In this document: piece after piece, positions 11,923-22,522 of the stretch
Layout of the letters: each line of letters opens with the position of its first letter
Numbering within the stretch: the stretch's first letter is position 1
Assembly (NCBI GenBank): GCA_016800925.1
Contig: JABCPU010000260.1
Coordinates: forward strand, 31,643-95,642
DNA length: 64,000 nucleotides
Reading direction: 5' to 3'
Source of the DNA: Suillus spraguei
Lineage: Eukaryota; Basidiomycota; Agaricomycetes; Boletales; Suillaceae
Position numbers and translations under genes: made by a program
The notes under the pieces: generated by a model
What the model was told of the DNA's origin: nothing
What the model saw: only the letters and a program-made list of their open reading frames with translations
Database searches by the model: none

Positions 11923-12782
11923 ATGTCCGAGTCTGACAGCCCAGGTGACTTCCTCGACAGCGTCGAAGGGGAGATTATTTTCTTCCGATCCGTAATGAAG
12001 GCTCGGCCTGTTGGCCTCCACAAACATTTCCACCTATTAGCCATTCGCAATGCAATACACAATGAAACTGGTCGTGTACTACCCGTCGAGAGTATTTGGG
12101 CAAAGTTGAAAACGTGTTATGATCTTGATGCACTGGAGACAGCGGTGAGCTGCACAGCGCTTTCAGTGTTGTTTTTACTTGTCTCAGTATGCGCCAGGAA
12201 ATTGATGGTTTCGACACGCCAACCTCGAGCCAGAATTCAACACCACATTTCATACGATCCCCTTCGCCTTCCCAGAACCTCTCACGACATCCTTTCTTTC
12301 GAGACGAATATTCTCTTCCTAATGAAGACACTTTCAATAATCTCGTCTCAGAGCGCCGGATACGTGCAACGGCCTCCCTTCCATCGTCAACACCCGCACC
12401 ATCCCCGCGCCAACCCAGTAAACCGAAAAAGACGAAGACCACGAAACGTAGTAAGAGCAAGGCAGACATGGCCGGGCTTGTAGGAGGCGATAGCGACAGC
12501 AGTGCGCTCACGCAGGAGAGTGGAGACGAGGGTGCTGGAATCACCCCTAGCGTCATCACAGGCACTGACGCAGGCACAGACTACGAAGAAGATAACCCTG
12601 ACGTGCAAGAAACATCACCTGGTAAGTTGTTTTCGTTCTTGCATCATTCTCAGCTGATGTATACAGGTCAATCAAAAGCGGGACGGGGACGTGTTAAGCA
12701 GCTTGCTCGAGGAGGGGCGGTGGGACGAGCCAGGGCAGGGTCAGCGAGCAATGCCCGTGGAACCAAGAAACGAAAGAAGTAG
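11923..12782 (+). CDS. EAF7: NuA4 histone acetyltransferase subunit EAF7
   Basis: EAF7/MRGBP-type subunit of the NuA4 H4/H2A acetyltransferase, in the nucleus. Exon 1 begins MSESDSPGDFLDSVEGEIIF and carries the family core: FFRSVMKARPVGLHKHFHLL, then GRVLPVESIWAKLKTCYDLDALE. An intron (12145-12197) links to EIDGFDTPTSSQNSTPHFIR. A second intron near 12621-12666 leads to a basic tail (GQSKAGRGRVKQLARGG) ending KKRKK. The middle is acidic, rich in Ser and Pro, and predicted to be disordered. The Lys/Arg clusters SKPKKTKTTKRSKSK look like nuclear localisation signals. The start was chosen because an upstream in-frame Met at 11854 would lie inside the short divergent promoter. Confidence 0.85.
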
Positions 12783-13182
12783 CATTTCATGTTTATTATC
12801 ATATTTGCTTATCATGCCTCTACCTATTTGCTCTGACGATGACAGGCATACCCTTACTAGGGTTACAACGTTTTATTCAATTTTGTAAGTACCGTTGCTA
12901 ATACCGACTGTAGCACTGCGAACACTGGTGCACTGGATTGAGGATGAGATACAGGCGAGTTCAATGTTGCCCACTTCAACCAGGCAGACCGGAATGGGCA
13001 GGTTTGTGAACATAGAGGGTGGGCCAAAGTCGTGCATACGTACTAGTAATGATGTTATCTCTTACTATGTCTGCAACATACCTCAGTGACCCTGTTTCTA
13101 ATCCTAATCTGAGGGAACTCTTGAAAAAGACGTCGCATTCGATTCAATTTGACGCAAAATTAGCGATACAGCATTTATATGA
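12783..13182. other. Convergent 3' intergenic region, EAF7 / UFD2
   Basis: These 400 bp lie between the two stop codons. No ORF has family-like features. The AT-rich stretch just after 12782 is compatible with a 3' UTR. Nothing else was seen. Confidence 0.4.
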
Positions 13183-16100
13183 TCAGTCCATCGAAACATC
13201 CATCTTCACAATCCCTTCCTCTATGGTCAATCGTTTGTTCTTTCTCTCAGTTATAAACGCATCGATCTGTGCTTTAAGTTCCACATCTACCACATCACGT
13301 CAAACATGGCAGACGGGCATCACAAAAAACGACGTACTGGGGACAACGTCTTCTATCACCATCGGCACTCGGTTAAAAGGATCTTTAGAATCAGAGAGCA
13401 GATGAGATTTTATAGTTGAGCGATCTACGATGGCGCGAGAAGATGGAAGCGTGACTGGATCACGCATGATTGTGGCCATGAGAGGGTCTGATGAATTCGC
13501 CATGAGCCTTTTTCATGACGAGGCACGAGAAGAAAAAACCAACCCAAAAACTCCTCCGGTATCTCACCCAAATCTTCCTCTGCCTCGATCGTAGTCTTCA
13601 TCTCTTCCACCCTGGACACAAAAGACCCCACAACCCTAATCTCAGCCTCAGTCTTCAATGGCACCCGTCTAGCAGTCTCCATCGCCGCTTCAAACAGCTC
13701 CTTTTTATAACTTCTTCCGTCATTCGCAACAGCTCTCACAAACTCCTCTTGATCGCTGAGGTTGATATACACTTGCAGAATATCGCTCAGGAGCTGACGG
13801 GGACTGAACTTGTATTTCTCTGGGTCTTGTACCCTCAGCTCGCCGCACTTGGGTCCGACGAGCGCATCGAGGTTGTAATCCAGCATGACCGCGAGTTTGT
13901 CCACAATTTCGGGCATCATGAATGGCCCCTTGGTTTCTGCCGTGAAATCCTTCAAAAGACCGACGGTAGACCTGCCCAGCGTGGTATACCCAGATGCATG
14001 CCGCTCGAGGCCGCGGAGCGTGCCTTCGCGTTCACGTCGGTACTGCTGAGGGCGAGCGTTCCAAGCGTTCTGGTCACGCATCTCGACCTGGATGTTGTGG
14101 ATCTGCGTGAGCTCGCTGAGAGATTCGTCCATGAGATAGGTGACGTCGTTGATCATGAGGTTGATGAACCGGATGAACTTGTCGACATTCCTGGAAGATA
14201 ACATTGGTTTGCGTGAATATTATGAGGGAACATAACATACTGAGCTTCCTTATTCAAAGCATCTCTGTGAACGGGATTATCCCAAACTGCTTTCAAAATG
14301 TAAGCAATATTCCTCCTCGCATCTGAGATATCGATGTCCTCAAATTCTATCCATTCATTGAAAAATCGCACGCACTGAATTTGTCATAAAACTGCGAACT
14401 AGCGCCTGTTTGCTCGACCTCTGAAGAAAACATCATGAGCGACCCTCATCCAGCTTTTGACACAAGACATACCAATGTAGAAATGGGTCAATGCCGGTAT
14501 CAAGTTCTTGAGCGCGACGGGGTGCGTGTTCAGCGTGTGTCCCAAGATCCCATGTCTGTCGTTCCCGTACGGCAACACACCGTAAAATACTGCCTGTCTC
14601 ACGTTCCCAACATCGGCGAATTTTCACGGTAGTAAACGAAACAGGAAAACGCACCTCGTTGATCTTAGCTTTCAAGAACGGGTTCTTGATGTACCATGTC
14701 GAAGTAAGGAATGTTAGCGCAAAGATCACAAGCTCATCCTTCCCAGACAAGTCAAGACTCTCTGGTGAGTGCCTTCGAGCCCATCAGCTCCTATGCGCAT
14801 TTTATAAAAGCAGCGAAAAACATACCGCACGACAAATAGAAAGAACTCTATCACATCCTCAATAATAAACTCTGGAAGGACTCGGAACGTCATCGGAACA
14901 TCCTTTGGAAGGGGCAGCCTACCAGAGAACATCGCGCATCAGCCACAATGCCAAACAAAACCTCTCACTCGAAGCTGAGAAACTCACTCAACGACAGGAT
15001 TTGGATGCGTCCCCCGCGGATCTACGCTCCTGATCAACCAAGTCGAAGCAAAGCTCGTGAACCCTATATACCGGAACACGAGCTCAGGATCGAGCAGCTG
15101 GACGCGGTACGCAAGTTGTTGAGATTGGATCTTTGACATTTCGTTCTATTTTTTTGTGGGAGATATTTTTATACTCAAATCATGGAATGGAGTGCATCAG
15201 AAAATACCTTGGCGTTGTCGATGGCGGCCTGCGCGTGCGCTTGTTGAGGTGTCTACAGATATAACACGGCGCCATTAGGCATAAACGGTAGAAGGGAAGG
15301 AAGTGATCATCAAAGAAAAAATGCGCACCCCCATCCACGACCCATCCCCAGCAATCATATCATGGTGCCTCTGGTAATCATCGAGGGTCTTCCCTAAGTC
15401 CTCGTACACCTGGATCGTGCGTATGTATCCATAGTGTCCCAGAGCATTACAGAGATAGAAAATATCGGAGATGAAGTTGGGCGTTGCGGCTGACATGTTC
15501 AAGTCCATGAGATTTGGGTGCAAAGTGTGTGCAACCACATAGTTGGGTTGTGTCAAGTTTTTTTTTGTGCAGGATAGGCATCAATAGGGAGACGTGCGAT
15601 AAGGTGAGGGAACACTCACCCTTTGACTTGCTCTCCTCGACCCATTGCGCAGCTTCATCACTCGTAGCTTTGATCCTCGTCTCCTCCTTCAGATCAATTC
15701 GGGTAGACACTGAAAAATAATAGGGGTCTATGCGATCCATCTATGCCCACAGAACAGTACCAAAAATGCGTCCGACAACACATGTTACAGGAATAGAGAG
15801 ATAGTGGTAAGTCATGATGAGTCTTGAGTTCATTCAGGAACAAACAAACCTTTGTGTATCTTGCGTCCATAAAGGGCTCCGCGAATCTCAGCAGCACGCT
15901 CTGTAGATTGACCATGAAGCTGTCCGACGCGACAGTATCAGGCTCAACCTGGGCATGTTTTCATTAGCATCTTACTACGCACGAGGAAAAAATCAACGCA
16001 CCTGCATTCCTGCACGTTTAACGTTGAGACGCACAACCGCCGCAAAGTATTCTAATACCCGATCACGCGCCTCGGGGATGTGCGCACGAGGGTGTTAAAT

Positions 16101-17995
16101 ATTTGAAAGAGAGAAGACTAAACCACAGGTGCGAATAAAAGGATGCAAAGATAAGAAAAACAATACAAGGCATGAGCCAAAATCACTCGCCTGCAGACTC
16201 TTCAACGTCCCTCTCAAACTTGCATTCGATGAGTCAACATCTGCACGACTGCGTTTCGTCGGGTCGCTAAAGTATGTCTGCGCAATACCTGGCTGTTGGC
16301 GCACGACGTATGTCAGACACATCCACACGTATCACAGCACAACACTCACCCACTCCCGACTGAACGTCCCCAGCCTCAGCAGCGGGCCCATGAGAGACAA
16401 TCTCTCAAAGTTCGCAGCCGTCACTTCTACCCCGTAACCCTCGCCAAGCCATTGGGGCATTCTCGTGATCATTTCTGCTATGGGCTTTACTCCGACAAGA
16501 GCTTCCATGCCGCCGATGACGCCGCGCCATGCCGAGTCCCCGCCACTTCCGCCGATGCCCTCGGATGGCATGACAAGGGAGTGGGCGACGAGAGTGCGAA
16601 CGAGGGTACTCAATGTGTTTAGAAGTTCATCCTATAGGGAAATATAAGTTTGAGCTTGAGGGGGGAATGTATGTATTCTACGATAGAATATTGCGAGGTA
16701 AAAGCACACGCACTGGGTCTGTGAAGCGAGCAGCAAGGTCCTGCAAGAACAGCTGAACCTCTGTGGGAGCCAACGTGGTTTGAGGGCTTGTTGTGGATGC
16801 ATACAGAGGCGTAGATAGGGCAGAAAGGGAGAGCAGAGGTGTAAGTAACTCGTGTGACCCGAGGGTTGATAGTGAGCGACTATAAATTTAAAAGAACGCA
16901 AAGTTGGAACAGGCGGAAGAGAGGAAGGGCAACTATTCAGCGACACATTAATAAAATATGGCGAGAACGTACTCGGCGGGTTGCGGAAACATCTCTGGCT
17001 CCTGGAGGTTAAGACCTGTGTAACTGATAATGAGGTCTCTGAGCTTGTCGAGGAGTGCGGTGGCTTGCTGAGTTTCAGAGACGGGGTTCTGGAATTTTGT
17101 GAGATAATTCATCAGGGTGTAAAAGAAGTGAGAGAACCTTCTTGAGCAAAATTGATTTGGCTGTGTTGATGCGCTTCCAGCAGCCTACGAGGTACTCAAA
17201 GACGGACTGAGGAGGGAGAGAGGCAAGTACTGAGACATATTCGAGGTCGTCGCTGCATTTACGACATGGTCAGTGATGGTTTACAACTCAGGCAGTGATG
17301 GAACGCAAATTGATCGATGAATGTGATATGAATGTGAATGATAAGGGGCAACCAAAGGAAGAAACTTACGACATGGCCTGAGCATCAAGCTCGAGGCGAG
17401 TAATGAGGAGTCGATCAACGATATCGCTCGTAAGAGTCGTATAAGCTATTAAAATTACATCAGTGAAACAAGTGGATTATAGAAAAGACGTACAGTAACC
17501 CTCAGACTCGAGCTCGGCTTGAAGATGCTTGAGCCACACAAGATCATACTCGTTTGCCTCGGCGGTTGATTTCTATTCACCGATGAGGTAAAATTTCTAC
17601 TCAAAAGAAAGAACATACACTAAGCGTAACCTTGAGGACTGTAGATATTGTATCGTTCTCCCATGTCTGGTAATCGACTTTGGGAGCAGGTGCAGCAGAC
17701 TTCCTCTTCAAAGGGACATTACGTTGAAAAGGCGGTGTTGTTGATTGAGGTGGAATAGAAGGAAGTTTTTGTTTGGAGTGTGGAAGCTGGGCTACGGGGG
17801 CTGCAATTGAAGGCCCGGGAGAGGCAGGTGAAGGGGTTGGTGAATTTGATGTAGATCCTGCCTGCAACTTGGCAAGGCGCTTTGCTCGGATCTGGTGCAG
17901 AAATGATCAGTTATCTTCAGCGTAAATAAAATATATAACCATACACGATCAGCATCAGTGGGTTCACTCATCGTCGGACCAGGTCGTTCAACCAT
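13183..17995 (-). CDS. UFD2: E4 ubiquitin chain elongation factor UFD2 (U-box)
   Basis: Ufd2 extends short ubiquitin chains on substrates handed over by Cdc48 and directs them to the proteasome. The gene starts at ATG 17995 ([17 protein letters not shown]) and splices to [13 protein letters not shown], a usual Ufd2 start. A Pro/Ser-rich linker and [11 protein letters not shown] follow. Many exons then encode the helical Ufd2 core, for example [19 protein letters not shown] (about 14290-14370), [20 protein letters not shown] (about 14135-14200) and [20 protein letters not shown] (about 13845-13915). The C-terminal U-box reads [19 protein letters not shown] (about 13430-13500) and [20 protein letters not shown]-donor intron joins it to [15 protein letters not shown], with the stop at 13183. 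No lesion was noticed, though I did not resolve every intron. A Helitron begins about 190 bp upstream of its start. Confidence 0.88.
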
Positions 17996-18182
17996 AAACA
18001 CTGCGCTTGATCATGCCCTTTATAATCTGAGCACGTGACTAATATTAGCCTTGAAGTACTTACAGGAGCAAAAAAAGTTGTATCTAAGTCATATCACATT
18101 TTCAAGGGTAGTACCAATGCTCTTTTCAGTGCAAGTGTATCCTGAAAATTTTATGCTTTGTTTGCTGATGAGTCTATAAATA
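17996..18182. promoter_or_regulatory. Residual UFD2 upstream region
   Basis: About 190 bp separate the UFD2 ATG from the first candidate end of the Helitron. The promoter is therefore short or partly supplied by transposon DNA. No specific sites were recognised apart from A/T-rich runs. Confidence 0.35.
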
Positions 18183-18270
18183 CTAGACATGGTGTCTAGG
18201 CACAGTCTGAATAAGTAGAAGAACTCCCCCTCAGCTGTGACGAGTCCACCACCCGTTGTGCCTTCGGCAC

Positions 18271-18493
18271 AGGAAGCAAAAGGAGTGCTTCGCACTCCTT
18301 TTGCTCCCTGGCCAAGGCTTCATCCTAATAATTCTGTTTGCCCAAGCACAGGAAGGCAAAAAGAGTGCTTCACACTCTTTTTGCCTTCCTGGCCTTGGCT
18401 TCATCCCAATAATTTTCTTTTGCCCAAGCACAGAAGCCAAAAGAGTGCTTCGCACTCTTTTTGACTTTCTGGCCTTGGCTTCATCCTATAATC
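18271..18493. repeat. Three tandem ~80-bp units, each with a hairpin
   Basis: Units start at 18271, 18350 and 18432 (79 and 82 bp long, the third shorter). Each contains an inverted repeat of the form GCAAAAAGAGTG-CTTCR-CACTCTTTTTGC, followed by CTGGCCTTGGCTTCATCC and ending with TTGCCCAAGCAC. A smaller GTGCC-TTC-GGCAC hairpin precedes the array. It lies between the helicase stop codon and the candidate 3' terminus of the Helitron, so it is subterminal. Helitron 3' ends normally have one short hairpin, and three large ones in tandem are unusual. Confidence 0.85.
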
Positions 18494-18585
18494 ATAGTAA
18501 ATCTTCAAACAAACATGTACATTTCACCACCATTTCAACAAAACTAAAAGTACACTATACAACACTTTACATAAAACTACAACAA

Positions 18586-20643
18586 TCAATTCTCAATCTG
18601 ATCTCTAAGTCCTCTCAGCACTTCTGTATACACCACATTGGTCGTCTTTGACCCTTCTTCATGCTCTGGAAAGATAGCACACACACTCTCTGGGTGAGTG
18701 CACCTGGACAATGCCACATACAGCTGTCCATGACTGAACACAGGAGTTCTCAAATCCAGTCCAACCCACTTCACACTTTGACCTTGAGCCTTGTTGATTG
18801 TCATAGCAAATGCAAGACGGACAGGAAATTGTCGATGCTTTAGAGGAATTGGGTTGTCTTCAGTAGTGGCATCCAGAGTCATCCTGGGGATCAGCACTGT
18901 GTCCTGATTGTCTTGCTGGGCTTCATCAACTCCATCTTTGAGAATCCGACATTTGAGTACATGTGTGGTCCAAGACAGAAGGATCATCCTGGTTCCATTG
19001 TAGAGGCCATTGGTGGGATCCAAGTTGCGCAACAGCATCAGAGGAACACCCACTTTGAGTTCCAATTTGTGCAAAGGGAACCCTGATGGTGTCAGAGTGT
19101 GAAGGAACTCATGAGGGATATAGTCATAGTCCCTCTCAGCAACTGAGTCTGCACTGGTGAACACTGCTTTTTCTCCAGAGAATAATTCAAGAATGTTGGC
19201 ATTGATTTCATCCACATCAGTGTTCTTTGCAGAGAGGATGGTACGTTCCAGGAAGAAGGAATCATTCACAGGAGGATGGTCAGGAAGCAGGATAGGAGAG
19301 TAGAGGGCATTGATGAGAGACTGGACACTATTGTTGGCACAGCACATATGAATTGGAAGGACCACTGTTCCATCAGCATGTGTGTTCTTTCCAGCTCCAA
19401 TCTCCAGAAGCCACTTGGCAAATTCATCAGAGGCAGGGTCTTGACCAAGGCGCATGTTTGTCTTGAGATGGAAGATCTGAAGCCTTGGCCAGATGCGAGA
19501 TCTGCAGAAGGTAGCACCCACTATCTGCTCCCTGGATCCATGAGCCACCACTGGTAGAGTCTGTCTGAAGTCTCCTCCAAAATCAGCATCAACATTGAGA
19601 AGGTCGCGCAATGAGCGGTCAAGGCATTCCAGATTGTGACGGTGTAGCATTGGAATTTCATCACAGATGATAAGGGAGGTGGCCTTCAGAAGCTCATGCA
19701 CAACATCTCCTTTCTTGATGTTGCAGGAGCTGTCTTCATTGATGGGGATTGGAATCTTGAATCGCGAATGAGCTGTATGTCCACCTGGCAGGAGGAGAGA
19801 AGCAATTCCAGAGGAAGCCACACATAGAACAATCTTGCCTTCAGCACGGAGTTTTGAGGCAATGAGCTTGCAGAGATATGTCTTGCCACATCCACCTGCA
19901 CTGTGGACAAAGAATGCATGTCCAGGTGTCTGCTCATTTCTTTGCATGGCATCATTGACCACTGCATCAAAGACTGTCCTCTGCTCCTGATTGAGAGAAA
20001 GCACTCCTGGATCCACCATCTGCTGGAGCTCCTCCTGGTTATACTGGAGCTGCTCAGCAATGAGCTGATTTCCCTGCATGACCCCCCATCTTGCTGCCAT
20101 TTGAGGTATAGGCATCTGAGGAATCACTTGCAAAGACTTTCCATTTTTGTGAAGCTTTCCATCAATGAGATAGAGACCATAGTCATAGACCTCTTCATTT
20201 GTGGGGTTGGGAATGTTGAATGGGGCATGAGACAGGTGATGATGCAGATCATCACAGAGATTGTCCTTGAATTGGTTCCAAAGATCACTGGGGTCTGTAG
20301 GGTTGCAGTGGATGAGGATGATGGCAAAGAGATTGCGCATGCCATGTCCAGTGCTCATGTGAGAGGCATCCTGCAAGCATTGGATCCATTCATTGTCATC
20401 CTCAAGCAGACCTCTACGTCGACATGCCTCCTTGAAAGTGTCATATAAAACATCATTAACTGTTTGAAGGTTCTCATAGGAGGTGGCCCCTTGAATACAT
20501 TGTGAGTTTGATTGATGAAAATTGACATGAGCATCATACCTTTTACTACAGTTAGAAGCAATCTCAGGTAGAAGCGCTCTCCAGATCCAGGTGCAGCAGA
20601 GTACATCCTTCCAATGGCCATTCCACGTTGTTGTACCTTTCAT
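18586..20643 (-). CDS. Helitron Pif1-type helicase domain (open part of RepHel)
   Basis: ATP-dependent 5'-3' DNA helicase part of the RepHel protein. One frame of about 685 codons is open. Visible motifs are Walker A SAGGCGKTYL (about 19870-19900), VLCVASSGIASLLLPGGHTA, Walker B LIICDEIPMLHRHNLECLDR (about 19625-19665), and the C-terminal helicase block FAMTINKAQGQSVKWVG and LYVALSRC (about 18690-18810). The first 50 or so codons of the open frame are probably not native. The family sequence (ERFYLRLLL, then GATSYENLQTVNDVLYDTF) is reached by an intron at about 20485-20535. Just upstream an in-frame TGA at about 20640 replaces an expected Trp codon between FVWNKTA and KVQQRGMAIGRM. The helicase could only be made from an internal start in this copy. 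Confidence 0.8.
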   Translation of the reverse strand: MKGTTTWNGHWKDVLCCTWIWRALLPEIASNCSKRYDAHVNFHQSNSQCIQGATSYENLQTVNDVLYDTFKEACRRRGLLEDDNEWIQCLQDASHMSTGHGMRNLFAIILIHCNPTDPSDLWNQFKDNLCDDLHHHLSHAPFNIPNPTNEEVYDYGLYLIDGKLHKNGKSLQVIPQMPIPQMAARWGVMQGNQLIAEQLQYNQEELQQMVDPGVLSLNQEQRTVFDAVVNDAMQRNEQTPGHAFFVHSAGGCGKTYLCKLIASKLRAEGKIVLCVASSGIASLLLPGGHTAHSRFKIPIPINEDSSCNIKKGDVVHELLKATSLIICDEIPMLHRHNLECLDRSLRDLLNVDADFGGDFRQTLPVVAHGSREQIVGATFCRSRIWPRLQIFHLKTNMRLGQDPASDEFAKWLLEIGAGKNTHADGTVVLPIHMCCANNSVQSLINALYSPILLPDHPPVNDSFFLERTILSAKNTDVDEINANILELFSGEKAVFTSADSVAERDYDYIPHEFLHTLTPSGFPLHKLELKVGVPLMLLRNLDPTNGLYNGTRMILLSWTTHVLKCRILKDGVDEAQQDNQDTVLIPRMTLDATTEDNPIPLKHRQFPVRLAFAMTINKAQGQSVKWVGLDLRTPVFSHGQLYVALSRCTHPESVCAIFPEHEEGSKTTNVVYTEVLRGLRDQIEN

Positions 20644-22522
20644 GCGGTCTTATTCCATACGAATTTTGAGGGGAAGTCCTGGTAGAGGTGGTCATGGGCT
20701 CCAGCTGCCACCAAGACATTGTTGGCATTGGCTTTGAACCATCCAGTAAGGCAAGTCTCCTTGGTTGCTGCATGCTCAAGAACATCCTGGGCATCATCCT
20801 CAGGATCATAAAACACCATGTGTTCATTTGGAAGGTGGACTGGCAGACGGTAGACAGAGGGCCATTCAAGGTGCATTCCAAACTCAAAGATGTGCCATGC
20901 AGCCTCAGTGGAGCTGATGTATCTGGAGTCAAGGTAGGTTTTGACCTCATCCACTGGTCCTGGCATCTCCAAAGTGGCATGGTCATTTCCCTTGTAGATG
21001 TACTTGTGGATGTATTTCACAGACTTGATGGAAGCGCAGACTTCAAGATTGATGTGGCAGTTGAACTCCACCAGGAGTTATGGAGGATGAGGAACAACAT
21101 CCTTGTTGGTGAAGACAGTGTTATTCTTCTGGACAGTGCGACCATTGTCAGGTCTTGCATACTCTGGATAGCCATCCTCCTTCATCAATGTCTGGGCACA
21201 GAAAGACTTTGGAAAGTGCTTTTTGCAATGTCCATTCTCCAAGCAACGTTCTGGAGAGCAGGGGCCATGAAGCATGTATTTCTCCACAGCCTCATAGAGT
21301 TGGGGATGGACATTTCTATCAGGGATCTGGGCAGAGATGAAGGAGTCTATCTGTTCCACAGTGCGAATCTTGTGGTCTGGATCCAGGAAGATGAGAAGGT
21401 GCATGTGAGGCAGACCACACTTTTGATATTCAATGGTGTACACCAATCCTGCAACCTTGCCATAGTAGCCTTTGCGAACTTTCTTCAGCAGGCCTGCTGC
21501 TTTTGATAGAATACGCGAGCCACCAAGTCTGGAGGTCCACAGCAGTTTGACCTACATAAGAAAACTTTCAGAATCAAGTCATAATAATGCATCCATATGT
21601 CACTTTACCTGGAAGGAGATTCTCAGTAATCTCAGGCCAGCTTCCATTGGCAGTCATTGTCAGGAAGAGATCAGGTTTCTTGCAGGCACGGCAAATGGCC
21701 AAGGAGTTCTGCAGGAGCTGCTGCATATAGCGAGGGCTTCCAGAATGAGAGGAGGGAAGGATTATAGCACGACCTGTCTCAGCCAAATTGCCTACTCCAT
21801 CATTGAGAATATTGTCTGTGAGGCCTTGGTAGCAGTCAGCCCTGATCTTCTTCTGGTTGTTTCTTATCCAGTTGAGTCTGCTCTGCTCAATGGATGCCAA
21901 GCATCAACAACATACTGCTGGAACAGCCTTCCACCATGAAAGATGTTGTTGTGGTCAATGCGAGCTGGACGGGGATGAAGACGAAAGGCATAATACAGCA
22001 GCTGAGTCACTTTTTTGGCATGTGCATGTCCACCCTGAGGAATGATCATATCAATGTAGAGGTCCCAGCCATCCTCTCCATTGGGAAAGAGAAGGACATA
22101 ATGGAGACAGGCATATGCATGGTTGAGTTGACTGATGCGCCTAAGTCGACCATTTTGATAATATAAAATGATGTCGCGTTCATGAGACACCTCCTCAGAT
22201 CCATCTCCAGGAAGAGCTGCAGCAATTTCATTGGCAGTGGGAAGGTTGTATCTTCGACCATCTGTGCCTGGCAGGAAGTGAATACGCACAGAAACATCTG
22301 TCTGCTCCTCTGGAGGCTTCTCTTGCATGATTTGATAGGCTTGCTTGTAGACAGCAGCATAGGGGTGTTTTCGACGCAACATGTCATGCAGATCTCTGAG
22401 AATCTGAGATCAAGACCTTCATTTCCAGGATGGGTGCGGATGTTGGTGGCTTCTTCAGAGTCATATATATAAAGTTGTGCATATGAAGGCTGGACACCCT
22501 CTGGAGGTAGAAGACTGCCCAT
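20644..22522 (-). pseudogene. Helitron Rep/HUH endonuclease and Helitron-like N domain, frameshifted
   Basis: This part nicks and rejoins DNA during rolling-circle transposition. Pieces in order are MGSLLPPEGVQPSYAQLYIY (about 22460-22522), HPYAAVYKQAYQIMQEKPPE, YYQNGRLRRISQLNHAY, the N-domain block ILPSSHSGSPRYMQQLLQN with KPDLFLTMTANGSWPEI (about 21620-21750), the HUH motif KCGLPHMHLLIFL (about 21380-21420) and the tyrosine block SVKYIHKYIYKG (about 20990-21030). An intron lies at about 21552-21608. The frame must change near 22580, 22400, 21900, 21530 and 21490. Two changes are 2-bp GA/TC insertions and the others single bases. The catalytic residues themselves survive. The copy should be inactive unless some breaks are consensus errors. 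Confidence 0.8.

Noticed and set aside
12387..12608. Minus ORFs over EAF7
   Set aside because: Hydrophobic antisense reading of the Ser/Pro-rich EAF7 exon, not a membrane protein gene.
13515..14201. 228-codon plus-strand ORF
   Set aside because: It lies antisense to conserved UFD2 exons. His- and Leu-rich shadow sequence only.
17792..18001. UFD2 start at a GTG at 18001
   Set aside because: The in-frame ATG at 17995 is the ordinary choice in a fungal nuclear gene.
18271..18493. CRISPR-like array
   Set aside because: The units are adjacent with no unique spacers, and the genome is eukaryotic. They are tandem hairpins.
20688..21506. 272-codon plus-strand ORF over the Helitron
   Set aside because: It is antisense to the Rep block with HUH and Tyr motifs. 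Its composition is that of a reverse shadow and it shows no domain.
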